DNA from: Sphingomonas sp. 67-36 | GTDB taxonomy: Bacteria > Pseudomonadota > Alphaproteobacteria > Sphingomonadales > Sphingomonadaceae | Assembly (NCBI GenBank): GCA_001897375.1 | Contig: MKSU01000016.1 | Span: forward strand, 1-64,000 | DNA length: 64,000 nucleotides | Direction: 5' to 3' | Shown here: one piece after another, positions 9,358 through 19,114 of the stretch | Layout: every line of letters starts with the position of its first letter | How positions within the stretch are numbered: position 1 is the stretch's first letter | Made by a program: the position numbers and the translations under genes | The notes under the pieces: model-generated | What the model saw: the letters and a program-made list of their open reading frames with translations, nothing else | Told to the model about the DNA's origin: nothing | Database searches by the model: none

Positions 9358-10023
9358 ATGCGCGTCCTGATCGTCGAAGACGAGCCGAACCTCGGCCAGC
9401 AGCTCAAGAGCACGCTGGAGGGCGCCGGCTATGCGATCGATCTCGCCACCGACGGCGAGGAGGGGCATTTCCTCGGCTCGACCGAAAGCTATGACGCGGT
9501 GGTGCTCGATCTCGGCCTGCCGGAGATCGACGGGCTCACCGTGCTCGATCGCTGGCGCAAGGAGGGCAAGGTCATGCCCGTGCTGGTGCTCACCGCGCGC
9601 GACAGCTGGTCGGACAAGGTGGCCGGGCTGGACGCGGGCGCGGACGATTACGTCGCCAAGCCGTTCCAGACGGAGGAGCTGATCGCCCGCCTGCGCGCGC
9701 TGATCCGCCGCGCCTCCGGCAACGCCTCGTCGGAGCTGACCGCCGGCGACGTGCGGCTCGACACCCGTTCCGGCAAGGTGACGCGCGCCGGCGAGCCGGT
9801 GAAGCTGACGGCGCAGGAATACAAGCTGCTGAGCTACCTGCTCCATCACAAGGGCAAGGTGGTGAGCCGCACCGAGCTGATCGAGCATATCTACGATCAG
9901 GATTTCGATCGCGATTCGAATACGATCGAGGTGTTCGTCACGCGCATCCGCAAGAAGCTGGGGCAGGACGTGATCACCACGATCCGCGGGCTGGGCTATA
10001 GCCTGGAAGATCCCGCGGGCTAA
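9358..10023 (+). CDS. OmpR/PhoP-family response regulator
   Basis: The 221-residue regulator has an N-terminal receiver domain with acidic pocket (VEDE) and phosphoacceptor Asp51 (VVLDLGLPEIDG). The conserved Thr (VLTAR) and Lys (AKPF) follow. The C-terminal winged-helix DNA-binding domain ends with VFVTRIRKKLGQDVITTIRGLGY. It resembles PhoP/QseB-type regulators. The ATG has GGGAG a few bases upstream. The cognate kinase starts 15 bases after the stop, and a PepSY protein precedes it, so the three form a likely signalling operon for an envelope or cation/antimicrobial-peptide signal. The signal and target promoters cannot be determined here. Confidence 0.92.
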   Translation: MRVLIVEDEPNLGQQLKSTLEGAGYAIDLATDGEEGHFLGSTESYDAVVLDLGLPEIDGLTVLDRWRKEGKVMPVLVLTARDSWSDKVAGLDAGADDYVAKPFQTEELIARLRALIRRASGNASSELTAGDVRLDTRSGKVTRAGEPVKLTAQEYKLLSYLLHHKGKVVSRTELIEHIYDQDFDRDSNTIEVFVTRIRKKLGQDVITTIRGLGYSLEDPAG

Positions 10024-10038
10024 GCCGCCGCCACCGCG

Positions 10039-11409
10039 ATGATCGAAGACGCGCCGGACAAGATACGCCCGATCCGCCGCACGGGATCGCTCACCCGGCG
10101 CATGATCCTGATCGCGGCGGCATGGATCCTGCTGCTGCTGGCGGGCGGCGGGCTGGCGCTCGATCGCGTGCTGGCGAGCGCCGTCACGCGCAATTTCGAC
10201 GATCAGCTCGAATATGTCCTGCAATCCCTGCTCGTCTCGGCCGAGATCGGCCCGGACGGGGAGGTGATCTTCAACCGCGAGCCGGCCGACCAGCGCTTCC
10301 TGGAGCCTTATTCCGGCCTCTACTGGCAGGTGTCGGCGCGCGGGCGCGAGCCGTTCCCCTCGCGCTCGCTATGGGACCGGCAGCTCGCTTACGGCGCGAA
10401 CCATAACGACCGCAGCGTCCATATCTACGACAGCAGCCAGTTCCGCGACGAGAAGCTGCGGGTGGTGGAGCGCGACGTGACGCTGCCGCGTTCGCAGGTG
10501 CGCTGGCGCTTCCAGGTGGCGCAGAGCCGCGCCGGGCTGGACGCGCAGATCGACATATTGCGGCGGACGCTGGTGCGCAGCTTCCTGCTGCTCGGGCTGG
10601 GGCTGATCGTGCTCGCCGCGATCCAGACCTTCTACGGGCTGCTGCCGCTCCGCAAGCTGCGGCTGGAGATCGCGAAGATGCGCGGCGGCAAGATCAACCG
10701 CATCTCCGGCGACATGCCGGTCGAGGTGGCGCCGCTGGTGCACGAGCTGAACGCGCTGGTCGCGCATAACGAGGTGCAGGCGGAGGAGGCGCGGCGCCAT
10801 GCCGGTAACCTCGCCCACGCGCTCAAGACGCCGCTGACGGTCATCATGAACGCGGCGACCGCCAATTCGGACGACCTCGCCGAAACCGTGGTGCGGGAGG
10901 CGCGGACGATGCGGCGGCAGGTGGATCACCATCTCGCCCGCGCGCGCGCGGTCGGTCGGCGCGGATCGGCGCACAGCCGCGCGGCGGTATGGCCGTCGAT
11001 CGAATCGGTCGAACGCGCGGTGCAGCGGCTCTACCCGCACGTCCGCATCGACATGGACGGCGCGAAGGACCTCGTCGCGCATATCGAGCGGCAGGACCTC
11101 GACGAGATCATCGGCAACCTCGTGGAGAATGCCGCGAAATACGGCGGTGGCAGCGTGTTCGTCACCGTTTCCGCGCATTCCGGCTTCGTCGAGATACTGG
11201 TGGAGGACGACGGCGCGGGCATCCCGGAGGAGGAGCGCACCCGCATCTTCGATCGCGGCGCGCGGCTGGACACGGGCAAGCCGGGCACGGGACTCGGCCT
11301 CGCTATCGTGCGTGACGTGGCGGAAATCTACGAAGGCACGGTGACGCTGGAGGAAAGCGAGGACCTCGGCGGCCTGCTCGTCCGGCTGCGGCTGCCGATG
11401 GCCGGGTAA
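10039..11409 (+). CDS. PhoQ-like sensor histidine kinase
   Basis: The 456-residue inner-membrane kinase has a first transmembrane segment at about residues 22–45, a periplasmic sensor region (about 46–175), a second membrane segment near 180–200, and a HAMP-like linker. The catalytic core has an H-box of the PhoQ kind (NLAHALKTPLTV) rather than the common SHELRTPL. An N-box (NLVENAAKYG), G1 (EDDGAGIP) and G2 (GTGLGLAIV) are all intact, so it should be active. It sits directly after its response regulator gene. The periplasmic domain is not one I recognise, so the stimulus is unknown. Confidence 0.9.
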   Translation: MIEDAPDKIRPIRRTGSLTRRMILIAAAWILLLLAGGGLALDRVLASAVTRNFDDQLEYVLQSLLVSAEIGPDGEVIFNREPADQRFLEPYSGLYWQVSARGREPFPSRSLWDRQLAYGANHNDRSVHIYDSSQFRDEKLRVVERDVTLPRSQVRWRFQVAQSRAGLDAQIDILRRTLVRSFLLLGLGLIVLAAIQTFYGLLPLRKLRLEIAKMRGGKINRISGDMPVEVAPLVHELNALVAHNEVQAEEARRHAGNLAHALKTPLTVIMNAATANSDDLAETVVREARTMRRQVDHHLARARAVGRRGSAHSRAAVWPSIESVERAVQRLYPHVRIDMDGAKDLVAHIERQDLDEIIGNLVENAAKYGGGSVFVTVSAHSGFVEILVEDDGAGIPEEERTRIFDRGARLDTGKPGTGLGLAIVRDVAEIYEGTVTLEESEDLGGLLVRLRLPMAG

Positions 11410-11534
11410 ACCAATGTTCCGGTGCCTTAACTATTAGCTGCGTGGTGCATGACAGGCCGACGCCCCTGAAAACGCCGCGAAACGCGAGGGCGCGTTAAAC
11501 TTTCCGTAGCCATCGGCGCTTACCAAAGGCGGCA

Positions 11535-12953
11535 ATGGGACGTATCCGTTTACCCTTATTGGTCGGCAGCAGCTTCCTTTATGTCATGCTGGCGGCGGGG
11601 ACGATGTGGCTGCTGGCCGACGGCCGGGGAGTCGCGCCGCTGTGGCCCGCCAATGCGGTGCTGCTCGCGATATTGCTGCAAGGCCCGAAACCGCTGTGGC
11701 GGGAGGCGATCCTCGTCGGGGTCTTCGGCAATCTGGTCGCGTCGCTGCTGCTGCGGGGGGTGATCCTCACGCCGCTGCTGTTCAGCGTGGCCAATCTGTT
11801 CGAAACGGCGATCGCCGCGATCGCGCTGCGCCGCGTGCTGAGCGATGGCGAGGTGCTGGGCGGGCCGGGCAACGTCGGGCGCTTCATCATCTGGGCCGGG
11901 CTGGTCGCGCCGCTGCTCAGCATGGGCGTCGGCGCGGCGGTGGCGTATTGGTTCATCGGGCAGGACTTATGGATTTCGGCGCGCACATGGTTCTTCAGCA
12001 ACGCGCTGGGCCTCTTGGTGTTCACGCCGTTCTTCTCCTCGCTGCTGGCCGGGGAATATAGCCGGCTGATCCGCGAGATGTCCGCCACCGAGCGGATGAA
12101 GGCCGCCGCCGCGATGGCGGTGATGACGGTGACGGCGGTGACGGTGTTCTTCTATGCGCCGCGGCCGGTGCCGGGCCTGCTGTTCGCGCCGCTGATGCTC
12201 ATCACCTTCAAGCAGGGGCGGCTGGGGACGCAGGTGGCGGTGATGATCGTCGCGATCACCGGGATGATCGGCGCCATGCCCGCCGCTTCCAGCTTCGATA
12301 TCTACGGTCATACACTGGAGGGGCGGCTGCACGTGATGCAGCTTTTCCTCGCGCTGATGCTGCTGACCACCCTGCCCGTGGCGGCGAGCCTGTCGGCACG
12401 CGCGCGGCTGATCGAGCAGCTTGCCGATAGCGAGCGACGCCTGCGCGCGCGGGAAGCGGACCTGATCCGCCTCGCCGCGACCGATCCGATGACGGGCCTG
12501 CTCAACCGCGGGGCGCTCAATGAACGACTTGCGACCATCGATGACGAGGTGGGGCTGGCCATCGCGGTGCTGGATCTCGATCGTTTCAAGCAGGTCAACG
12601 ACCGTTACGGTCATGATGTGGGTGATCGCGCGCTGATGCATTTCGCCCGGCTGATCTCCACCGGGATACGTCAGGGCGACGTGGCGGCGCGTTCCGGCGG
12701 CGACGAATTCATGATCTATTTCCCCGCGACCAGCGAAACCGATGCCTGGACGGTATGCACGCGGCTGGCGGACACGCTGTCGAACCAGCCGCTGCTGCTG
12801 GACGGCGATCAGGCGCTCGATCTGCGGATGAGCTGCGGCGTGGCCGATCAGCGTCGCGGTGAGACGCTGGAGACGGTGATCAAGCGCGCCGATCAGGCAC
12901 TCTACGCGGCGAAGGCGGCGGGCCGATCCCGTGTGCTGCGCGCGGCGGCCTAG
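11535..12953 (+). CDS. MASE1-GGDEF diguanylate cyclase
   Basis: The 472-residue protein has an N-terminal MASE1-type membrane sensor of about eight hydrophobic segments (residues 7–285, with the typical [10 protein letters not shown] near 36–46). A short helix leads to a C-terminal GGDEF domain starting at DPMTGLLNR. The active-site motif is an intact GGDEF (388–392). An inhibitory I-site RxxD (RQGD, 379–382) lies exactly five residues before it, so an active cyclase with product feedback by cyclic di-GMP is expected. No EAL domain is present. It is monocistronic on the plus strand. Its TAG stop overlaps the stop of the convergent oxidoreductase gene in a shared CTAG. Confidence 0.92.
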   Translation: MGRIRLPLLVGSSFLYVMLAAGTMWLLADGRGVAPLWPANAVLLAILLQGPKPLWREAILVGVFGNLVASLLLRGVILTPLLFSVANLFETAIAAIALRRVLSDGEVLGGPGNVGRFIIWAGLVAPLLSMGVGAAVAYWFIGQDLWISARTWFFSNALGLLVFTPFFSSLLAGEYSRLIREMSATERMKAAAAMAVMTVTAVTVFFYAPRPVPGLLFAPLMLITFKQGRLGTQVAVMIVAITGMIGAMPAASSFDIYGHTLEGRLHVMQLFLALMLLTTLPVAASLSARARLIEQLADSERRLRAREADLIRLAATDPMTGLLNRGALNERLATIDDEVGLAIAVLDLDRFKQVNDRYGHDVGDRALMHFARLISTGIRQGDVAARSGGDEFMIYFPATSETDAWTVCTRLADTLSNQPLLLDGDQALDLRMSCGVADQRRGETLETVIKRADQALYAAKAAGRSRVLRAAA

Positions 12954-13945
12954 GCCGGCGCCAGCGCCCGCATCGCCTCCGCCGCGATCGCCAGCGAGCG
13001 TTTGCGCGCCTCATGGTCGTGGATCATGCTCGTCAGCATCACCTCGTCCACGCCGGTCCGCCTGACGAAGGCGGCGAGGCCGCTCGCCACCTCGTCGCGC
13101 GTGCCGATCGCGGTGCATTGCAGCACATGATCGAGGATCGCGGCGTGCTGCGGGGGCAGGCCGGCGCGATAGCCCTCGATCGGCGGTGGGAGCTGGCGCG
13201 GGTTGCCGGTGCGCAGCGCGACGAACGCCTGCTGCTGCGAGCTGGCGATATATTCGGCCTCTTCATGCGTGTCGGCGGCGAAGACGTTGAAGCCGGCCAT
13301 CGCATAGGGCTTTTCGAGCTGCGCCGAAGGGCGGAACTGGCGGCGATAGGTCTCCAGCGCCTGATCGAGCGCATCCGGCGCGAAATGCGAGGCGAAGGCA
13401 TAGGGCAGGCCGAGGATCGCCGCGAGTTGCGCCCCGAACAGGCTGGAGCCGAGAATCCACAGCTCCGGTTTCGCCCCCGCGCCGGGGGTTGCACTGATGC
13501 CGGTACGGCCGTCGTCGGCGAAATAGCTCTGCAATTCCACGACATCGTTGGGGAAAGCGTTGGGGTCGGTGTCCAGCGTGCGGCGCAGCGCGCGGGCGAC
13601 GCGCTGGTCGGAGCCGGGCGCGCGGCCGAGGCCCAGGTCGATGCGGCCGGGGAACAGCGCGTCGAGCGTGCCGAACTGCTCCGCGATCTGGAGCGGCGCG
13701 TGGTTCGGTAGCATGATCCCGCCCGCGCCGATGCGGATCGTGGCGGTCGCCTGCCCGACATGCGCGAGCACCACGGCGGTCGCGGCGGAGGCGATGCCGG
13801 GCATGCCGTGATGCTCCGCCACCCAATAGCGGTGGTAGCCGTGAAGCTCGGCATGGCGCGCGAGATCGGCGGCGTTGGCGAGTGAGCGGGCGACGGTCCC
13901 CCCTTCCACCACGGGGACGAGATCGAGCAGGGAATAGGCGGTCAT
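12950..13945 (-). CDS. LLM-class flavin-dependent oxidoreductase
   Basis: The 331-residue protein belongs to the bacterial luciferase-like monooxygenase family (flavin-dependent TIM barrel). Recognisable features are the opening [11 protein letters not shown], the [12 protein letters not shown] segment with the conserved histidines, the [21 protein letters not shown] stretch (quoted in part only) and [14 protein letters not shown]. These match the MsnO8-like or YhbW-like group of unknown substrate. The ATG at 13945 begins the conserved region; an earlier in-frame start adds only a non-conserved Arg-rich tail. It runs convergently with the diguanylate cyclase and divergently from the nucleotidase gene. 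The physiological substrate is not deducible. Confidence 0.88.
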   Translation of the reverse strand: MTAYSLLDLVPVVEGGTVARSLANAADLARHAELHGYHRYWVAEHHGMPGIASAATAVVLAHVGQATATIRIGAGGIMLPNHAPLQIAEQFGTLDALFPGRIDLGLGRAPGSDQRVARALRRTLDTDPNAFPNDVVELQSYFADDGRTGISATPGAGAKPELWILGSSLFGAQLAAILGLPYAFASHFAPDALDQALETYRRQFRPSAQLEKPYAMAGFNVFAADTHEEAEYIASSQQQAFVALRTGNPRQLPPPIEGYRAGLPPQHAAILDHVLQCTAIGTRDEVASGLAAFVRRTGVDEVMLTSMIHDHEARKRSLAIAAEAMRALAPA

Positions 13946-14046
13946 GCGCCGGGATGTGGCGTGACGGGTTGCGATCCGCAACCTCCCTTCGCTTCGGGCA
14001 AGGTTCGGCTTGCCGCTCCTGTGCCACCCCCCTAAAGCCCGCCGCG

Positions 14047-14703
14047 ATGCCGCCGATGCTCGCCCCGATCCGCAACTGGATCTTCGATCTGGACAACACG
14101 CTCTATCCGGCGAGCGCGGACCTGTTCGCGCGGATCGATGTGAAGATGACAGCCTATGTCGCCGATCTGCTCGGCACCGACCTGCAGGAAGCGCACCGCA
14201 TCCAGAAGGCTTATTTCCTCGGCCACGGCACCACGCTCGCTGGGCTGATGAAGGAGCATAAGATCGATCCGCACCATTATCTCGATTTCGTCCACGATAT
14301 CGAGATGGACGTGCTGGAACAGAATTTGCCGCTTGCCGCCGCCATCGCGAAGCTGCCGGGGCGCAAGATCGTCTTCACCAACGGCGATGCGCCTTACGCC
14401 CGCCGCGTGCTCGACCGGCTGGGGCTGGGCGCGAGCTTCGAGGCGATCCACGACATCCACGCGATGGCGCTGATGCCGAAGCCGGCGCCCTCGGCCTATG
14501 CCGGGCTGTGCGCGGCGTTCGGGATCGATCCGGCGCAATCCTTGTTCGCCGACGACATGGCGCGCAACCTCGCGCCCGCCAAGGCGATCGGCATGACGAC
14601 CGTGTGGGTCGACAACGGATCGGAGCAGGCGGCGGACAGCGACCGCAGCTTCATCGATCATACGACCCACGACCTGACGCACTGGCTTGAAGGAATCCTA
14701 TGA
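14047..14703 (+). CDS. Pyrimidine 5'-nucleotidase (HAD superfamily)
   Basis: This haloacid dehalogenase-like hydrolase of about 218 residues matches the SDT1/pyrimidine 5'-nucleotidase type that dephosphorylates nucleoside monophosphates. Motif I is FDLDNTLYP near the N-terminus, where the first Asp is the nucleophile. Motif II is VFTNGD. The motif III Lys lies in the MPKPAP segment, and motif IV is FADDMARN. A helical cap lies between motifs I and II. The start at 14047 is chosen because conserved sequence begins there; a second ATG lies three codons later. The stop overlaps the dapD start as ATGA, so the two genes are translationally coupled, an arrangement familiar from sphingomonads and related bacteria. 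Confidence 0.88.
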   Translation: MPPMLAPIRNWIFDLDNTLYPASADLFARIDVKMTAYVADLLGTDLQEAHRIQKAYFLGHGTTLAGLMKEHKIDPHHYLDFVHDIEMDVLEQNLPLAAAIAKLPGRKIVFTNGDAPYARRVLDRLGLGASFEAIHDIHAMALMPKPAPSAYAGLCAAFGIDPAQSLFADDMARNLAPAKAIGMTTVWVDNGSEQAADSDRSFIDHTTHDLTHWLEGIL

Positions 14704-15521
14704 GCAACACCGAGCTTGAACAGACGATCGACGCCGCCTGGGAAAACCGCGCGGAGATCGGCCTTTCCACCGGCGGCGAGGTGCGGATCGCGGTGGATCG
14801 CGCGCTGGCCCTGCTCGATTCCGGTGCGGCGCGCGTGGCGGAGCCGGATGGCAACGGCGGCTGGCGCGTCAACCAGTGGCTGAAGAAGGCGGTGCTGCTG
14901 TCGTTCCGCCTCAACGACAACACGCTGATCGACAACGGGCCGGGCGCGGGCCACTGGTTCGACAAGGTGCCGTCGAAATTCTCCGGCTGGACCGAGGGCG
15001 AGTTCCGCGACGCCGGCTTCCGCGCGGTGCCGGGCAGCGTGGTGCGGCGTGGCGCGTTCGTCGGCAAGGGCGCGGTGCTGATGCCGAGCTTCGTCAATAT
15101 CGGGGCCTATGTCGGCGAGGGCACGATGGTCGATACCTGGGCGACCGTGGGGAGCTGCGCGCAGATCGGGAAGAACGTCCACCTTTCCGGCGGCGCGGGC
15201 ATCGGCGGCGTGCTGGAGCCGTTGCAGGCCGATCCCGTCATCATCGGCGACGGCGCGTTCATCGGCGCGCGTTCCGAGGTGGCGGAGGGCGTGCGCGTCG
15301 GCGAGGGCGCGGTACTGTCGATGGGGGTCTATCTCGGCGCCTCCACCAAGATCATCGACCGCGCGACCGGCGAGGTGTTCCGTGGCGAAGTGCCGCCCTA
15401 TTCGGTGGTGGTGCCCGGCTCGACCGGCGGCAATCTCGGGCTTTATTGCGCGGTGATCGTCAAGCGCGTGGACGCGCAGACGCGCTCCAAGACGAGCATC
15501 AACGAACTGCTGCGCGATTGA
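14700..15521 (+). CDS. dapD: 2,3,4,5-tetrahydropyridine-2,6-dicarboxylate N-succinyltransferase
   Basis: DapD succinylates tetrahydrodipicolinate from succinyl-CoA in the meso-diaminopimelate/lysine pathway, feeding peptidoglycan synthesis. The 273-residue product has the family's usual length. An N-terminal helical domain is followed by a left-handed beta-helix of hexapeptide repeats (about 105–230), including the characteristic [10 protein letters not shown]-like segment (here [13 protein letters not shown]) and GARSEV. The C-terminus ([13 protein letters not shown]) is typical. It overlaps the nucleotidase gene by four bases. Other dap genes are not in the window. The assignment is secure. 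Confidence 0.96.
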   Translation: MSNTELEQTIDAAWENRAEIGLSTGGEVRIAVDRALALLDSGAARVAEPDGNGGWRVNQWLKKAVLLSFRLNDNTLIDNGPGAGHWFDKVPSKFSGWTEGEFRDAGFRAVPGSVVRRGAFVGKGAVLMPSFVNIGAYVGEGTMVDTWATVGSCAQIGKNVHLSGGAGIGGVLEPLQADPVIIGDGAFIGARSEVAEGVRVGEGAVLSMGVYLGASTKIIDRATGEVFRGEVPPYSVVVPGSTGGNLGLYCAVIVKRVDAQTRSKTSINELLRD

Positions 15522-15551
15522 GCACGGCGGCGGCGGCTCCTCGGTATATCG

Positions 15552-17102
15552 TTAGCGCAATGGCGGTCGCTTCGGCGGCAGAGGACCCTCGATCCGATAA
15601 AGAGCGCTACGTTCATGGTGCCAGATGGACGTCATGCCGGTGATGGTGGGCGGCGGCATGAAGGGGAGATCGATTAGCCAGAGATAGTCGAACGCATCGC
15701 GGGGTATCGACGAGATTACCCGCGCGAGCGTTCGATGATCGGGGCAGCGCATGAGTTGCGATGGATCGGCCTCAAATGGGCGCGCGGCCGGATAGTTGAT
15801 CGTCATTAGCGGCGCGCCGACATTACGCCATTGCTCGTCTGAAAAGACGCGACGGCGCGCGAGCGCGAGGCCGCCGATATGATCGAGTCGCGCGCTTTTC
15901 CATATCGGATCGCAACTTACCGAAACCAGCGACGCGACCCGAGAACCCGCGGGCAAATGATCGACCGCCGCAAGTTCCTGCGTGAACCGGTCGTCCAGCG
16001 CGGCGAGGCTGACAGTGTTGCCCGCGATCCGCGCGACGAAAAATGCCAGGCCGACTATCGCATACAATCCCGCCATGCGTCTGTTCATTGTAGGTTTCGG
16101 CCGCAGTGAAAGCGCCGCGAACATCATCGCGTAGGCAGCAAGACGGGTATCCGCGAGCGCCGAGCCAAAGAGCCAGTAGGGAAGGATCATGAAAGCGGCG
16201 AACAGCGCAAGCGCGCCGTTCCGTAACGTCTCCGCCGTCTCCATCTGTCGGGGGTGAAGAACGGTGCAAAAAAGAGCGAGCAGCACCGCGAAAGACAAGA
16301 CATCCCAGATCATCCAGCGATCGCGGAATATCATCATGAACCACGTCAGCTTCTCATAAATGTTGAAAAAATCATGTGTGGCGCCGCCGCCACCTACGCC
16401 GCCGAATAATATCAGCGGCACGGGCGCGATCAGGGGCAGGCAGGCGAGCGCGGCACGCACTGGATGGCCTCGCTCGGCCAGGCCTGCCGCAAAGGCGACG
16501 AGTCCGAGTACCGCCCAACCGAATATATGGATCGCCCACAGCATCACCGACAAGGGGACGAATATTGCCGCCCGCAATCGCAGTCGTTGCAACCTGCCCA
16601 ATCGCAACCACAGGGCCAAAGCCGAGAGAGACAATCCCATGGCGAGCGAGAAATTGAGAAAACCGGTATGAAAAGCCTGGTTGTAAAACAGTGGAAGCGC
16701 AAAGGGCGCGGCGGGACTGATCCGACCATGGACCTCTCGCGATAGCCAGAGTGCGCCGACGACACCGATCGCGGGGATCGCAATGGTGACGAGTTTCACG
16801 GCCGGCTCCAGCCCAAGCCCCGGAGCAAGCGCGGCGACGATCAGATCCACGCCGAGATTTCCGATCAATCTCCAATGAAAATGATACCATTGGGATAAGG
16901 GGAGCGTGGAGCCGTCAAGCATCACCCTGTAACGGCCGATATGGCCGGGAACATCGGTGAGCGGCGGTACGGCAGGCCATAGCAACGGAACACAGACCAG
17001 AATGGCCGCCATGGTCGCGAATGCTCGACGCTCCCACCATTGGCCAGACGCGTTCGTGTTCCTCTTTCCTATTTCAACCACGGTGGTCATGCCAAAATCC
17101 AT
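15552..17102 (-). CDS. Polytopic membrane protein, possible GT-C-type glycosyltransferase
   Basis: The product has about 516 residues, with about ten hydrophobic segments from residue 27 to 400 and a C-terminal soluble domain. An early loop carries an acidic DVPGHIGRY sequence at the place where GT-C glycosyltransferases have their catalytic Asp, so a lipid-linked-sugar transferase is one possibility. I do not recognise a specific family. The DNA is visibly richer in A/T than the flanking dapD and glpX genes and uses codons these rarely use (for example AAA, ATA, CGA), which suggests recent acquisition. The start is uncertain: ATG at 17102 or 17090, and neither has a convincing ribosome-binding site. 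The gene stands alone on this strand. Confidence 0.65.
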   Translation of the reverse strand: MDFGMTTVVEIGKRNTNASGQWWERRAFATMAAILVCVPLLWPAVPPLTDVPGHIGRYRVMLDGSTLPLSQWYHFHWRLIGNLGVDLIVAALAPGLGLEPAVKLVTIAIPAIGVVGALWLSREVHGRISPAAPFALPLFYNQAFHTGFLNFSLAMGLSLSALALWLRLGRLQRLRLRAAIFVPLSVMLWAIHIFGWAVLGLVAFAAGLAERGHPVRAALACLPLIAPVPLILFGGVGGGGATHDFFNIYEKLTWFMMIFRDRWMIWDVLSFAVLLALFCTVLHPRQMETAETLRNGALALFAAFMILPYWLFGSALADTRLAAYAMMFAALSLRPKPTMNRRMAGLYAIVGLAFFVARIAGNTVSLAALDDRFTQELAAVDHLPAGSRVASLVSVSCDPIWKSARLDHIGGLALARRRVFSDEQWRNVGAPLMTINYPAARPFEADPSQLMRCPDHRTLARVISSIPRDAFDYLWLIDLPFMPPPTITGMTSIWHHERSALYRIEGPLPPKRPPLR

Positions 17103-17375
17103 ACGGATAATATTAGGACTTCCTAGCATCTGGCACGATCTTCTCCAGAGGTTGTTCATTCTGTGAACGATGTAGCGGAAGAACACCTTCTTCCTGTCGT
17201 TTCGGTGTCGGCGGAAGACCGATGCGCCGCCGATGACAAGCGAAACCGGATGCAGGGGCGGAGCCGCTCTTCCGCCGGGAATGCTTGCGCGACTCCGTGG
17301 CCGTTTCACTATTCGCTGTCTCGACAATGACGCATCCCGCTCCTATCGCCGCTGCAAAATCCTGAGAGGAATTCA

Positions 17376-18341
17376 ATGCCCACAGCCAGCCATATCCTCG
17401 ACCGCGTCCTGGTGCTCGAGATGGTGCGCGTCACCGAAGCCGCCGCGATCGGCGCGTCCACGCTCGTCGGGCGTGGCGACGAGAAAGCCGCCGACGCCGC
17501 CGCCGTCGAGGCGATGCGCGAGGCGCTCAACAGCCTCGACATGGACGGCACCGTCGTAATCGGCGAGGGCGAGCGCGACGAGGCGCCGATGCTGTTCATC
17601 GGCGAGAAGGTCGGCACCGGCAACGGCCCGAAGATCGACATCGCGCTCGATCCGCTGGAGGGCACCACGATCTGCGCCAAGTCCGGCCCGAACAGCCTCG
17701 CCGTGCTGGCGATCGCCGAGGCCGGCGGCCTGCTCAACGCGCCTGACGTCTATATGGACAAGCTGGCGATCGGGCCGGGCTATCCGGCCGGCATCCTCGA
17801 TCTCGACAAGACGCCGACCGAGAACATCCAGGCGATCGCGGCGGCCAAGGGCGTGTCGCCCAACGAGATCATGGCCTGCGTGCTCGATCGCCCGCGCCAC
17901 GAGAAACTGATCGCGGAGCTGCGCGCGATCGGATGCGGCGTGGTGCTGATCGGCGACGGCGACGTGGCCGGCGTGATCGCCACCACCGACCCGGACACGA
18001 CGATCGACGTCTATATGGGATCGGGCGGTGCGCCGGAGGGCGTGCTGGCCTGCGCCGCGCTGCGCTGCGTCGGGGGGCAGTTCAAGGGCCGCCTCTTGTT
18101 CCGCAACGAGGACGAGCGCGCGCGCGCGCGCAAATGGGGCATCACCGATCTCGACCGCCAGTACGACCTCAAGGATCTCGCCAAGGGCGACTGCATCTTC
18201 GCGGCGACCGGCGTGACCGACGGCTCGCTGCTCGAAGGCGTCAAGCGCCGGGGCGACCGCATGACCACCGAGAGCGTGGTGATGCGCGCCTCGTCCGGCA
18301 CGGTGCGCTGGGTGAAGGGCGAGCATCGCATCGAGCGGTGA
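17376..18341 (+). CDS. glpX: Class II fructose-1,6-bisphosphatase
   Basis: GlpX hydrolyses fructose-1,6-bisphosphate to fructose-6-phosphate in gluconeogenesis. The 321-residue protein has the family's length. Clear metal- and substrate-binding motifs include GRGDEKAAD, VVIGEGERDEAP and DPLEGTT, plus the conserved GPGYPAG segment. A ribosome-binding site (GAGAGG) precedes the ATG by about six bases. The CPBP protease gene follows after a single base. It complements pckA, also in this window, in building hexoses from C4 acids. The 270 bases upstream hold the probable promoter region and a GGCGG/CCGCC hairpin but no gene that I can support. Confidence 0.95.
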   Translation: MPTASHILDRVLVLEMVRVTEAAAIGASTLVGRGDEKAADAAAVEAMREALNSLDMDGTVVIGEGERDEAPMLFIGEKVGTGNGPKIDIALDPLEGTTICAKSGPNSLAVLAIAEAGGLLNAPDVYMDKLAIGPGYPAGILDLDKTPTENIQAIAAAKGVSPNEIMACVLDRPRHEKLIAELRAIGCGVVLIGDGDVAGVIATTDPDTTIDVYMGSGGAPEGVLACAALRCVGGQFKGRLLFRNEDERARARKWGITDLDRQYDLKDLAKGDCIFAATGVTDGSLLEGVKRRGDRMTTESVVMRASSGTVRWVKGEHRIER

Positions 18342-18342
18342 G

Positions 18343-19062
18343 ATGACGGCGGCGCTGCTGCTCGCCGCGCTGCTGGCGGCGAGCTGGTATGTGCGGCGGC
18401 GGCTGGCGCTCGATTTCGGACATGGCCGCGCGGGCGCCTATCGCGCGGTGACCGTGCGACAGCTCGGCGGTTTCGCCGCGCCGGCGCTGCTCGCGCTGGC
18501 GCTGGCGGGCGAGTGGCGCGCCTTGTGGCGGATGCCGGAAAGCTTCGCGCGGCTGGCCGAGGCGCTGGGCATCGCTGGCTGGGTCGCGCCCGGCGACGGC
18601 TGGACCTTGCTGCTCGGTGCGATCGGCGGGAGCGCGCTCGGCGCGGGCTTCGCCTTCATCCACTGGCGCTGGCGGGGCAGGCGCGGGCCGATGTTCGGCG
18701 AGCTTGGCTGGATCCTGCCGCAAGCGCGTGGCGATCTCGGCTGGGGTGTGCTGCTGTCGCTCGTCGCCGGGGTGGCGGAAGAACTGTTCTTCCGCCTCGC
18801 GCTGCCGCTGCTCGTCGCGCTCGCCACGGGCAGCGCACTGGCCGGCTTCATCCTCTCCGCGTTGCTGTTCGCCGCCGCGCACCGCTATCAGGGCAAGGCC
18901 GGCGTGATCGCGACCGGGGCAATGGGCGTGGCGTTCGCCGTGCTCTATCTGGCAAGCGGGGCCTTGTGGTTGGCGATCGCGGCGCACATCGTGGTGGACC
19001 TGAACAGTCTGGTGATCCGCCCCGCGATCACCGGCGCGTGGGGGCGCAAAAGCGCGGGTTGA
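18343..19062 (+). CDS. CPBP-family intramembrane metalloprotease
   Basis: This 239-residue integral membrane protein has six to seven hydrophobic helices. The CPBP/CAAX-protease signature is present: the EELFFR motif (EExxxR) near residue 146, an AHRYQG histidine near 183, and a final HIVVDLNSL motif. These supply the catalytic glutamates and metal-ligand histidines of the Rce1-like family. Bacterial members act in protein maturation or peptide self-immunity, but the substrate of this one is unknown. It starts one base after the glpX stop, so it is very probably co-transcribed with glpX, although no functional link is evident. Confidence 0.85.
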   Translation: MTAALLLAALLAASWYVRRRLALDFGHGRAGAYRAVTVRQLGGFAAPALLALALAGEWRALWRMPESFARLAEALGIAGWVAPGDGWTLLLGAIGGSALGAGFAFIHWRWRGRRGPMFGELGWILPQARGDLGWGVLLSLVAGVAEELFFRLALPLLVALATGSALAGFILSALLFAAAHRYQGKAGVIATGAMGVAFAVLYLASGALWLAIAAHIVVDLNSLVIRPAITGAWGRKSAG

Positions 19063-19114
19063 GAAAAATCGTTCGTATGCTAAGTAAAGCGGCGATCGTT
19101 GGGAGAGGAACAGG

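Noticed and set aside
17113-17376. Small leftward frame (87 codons) before glpX
   Set aside because: No ribosome-binding site, no domain, and it overlaps the 5' part of the membrane-protein gene and the probable glpX promoter.
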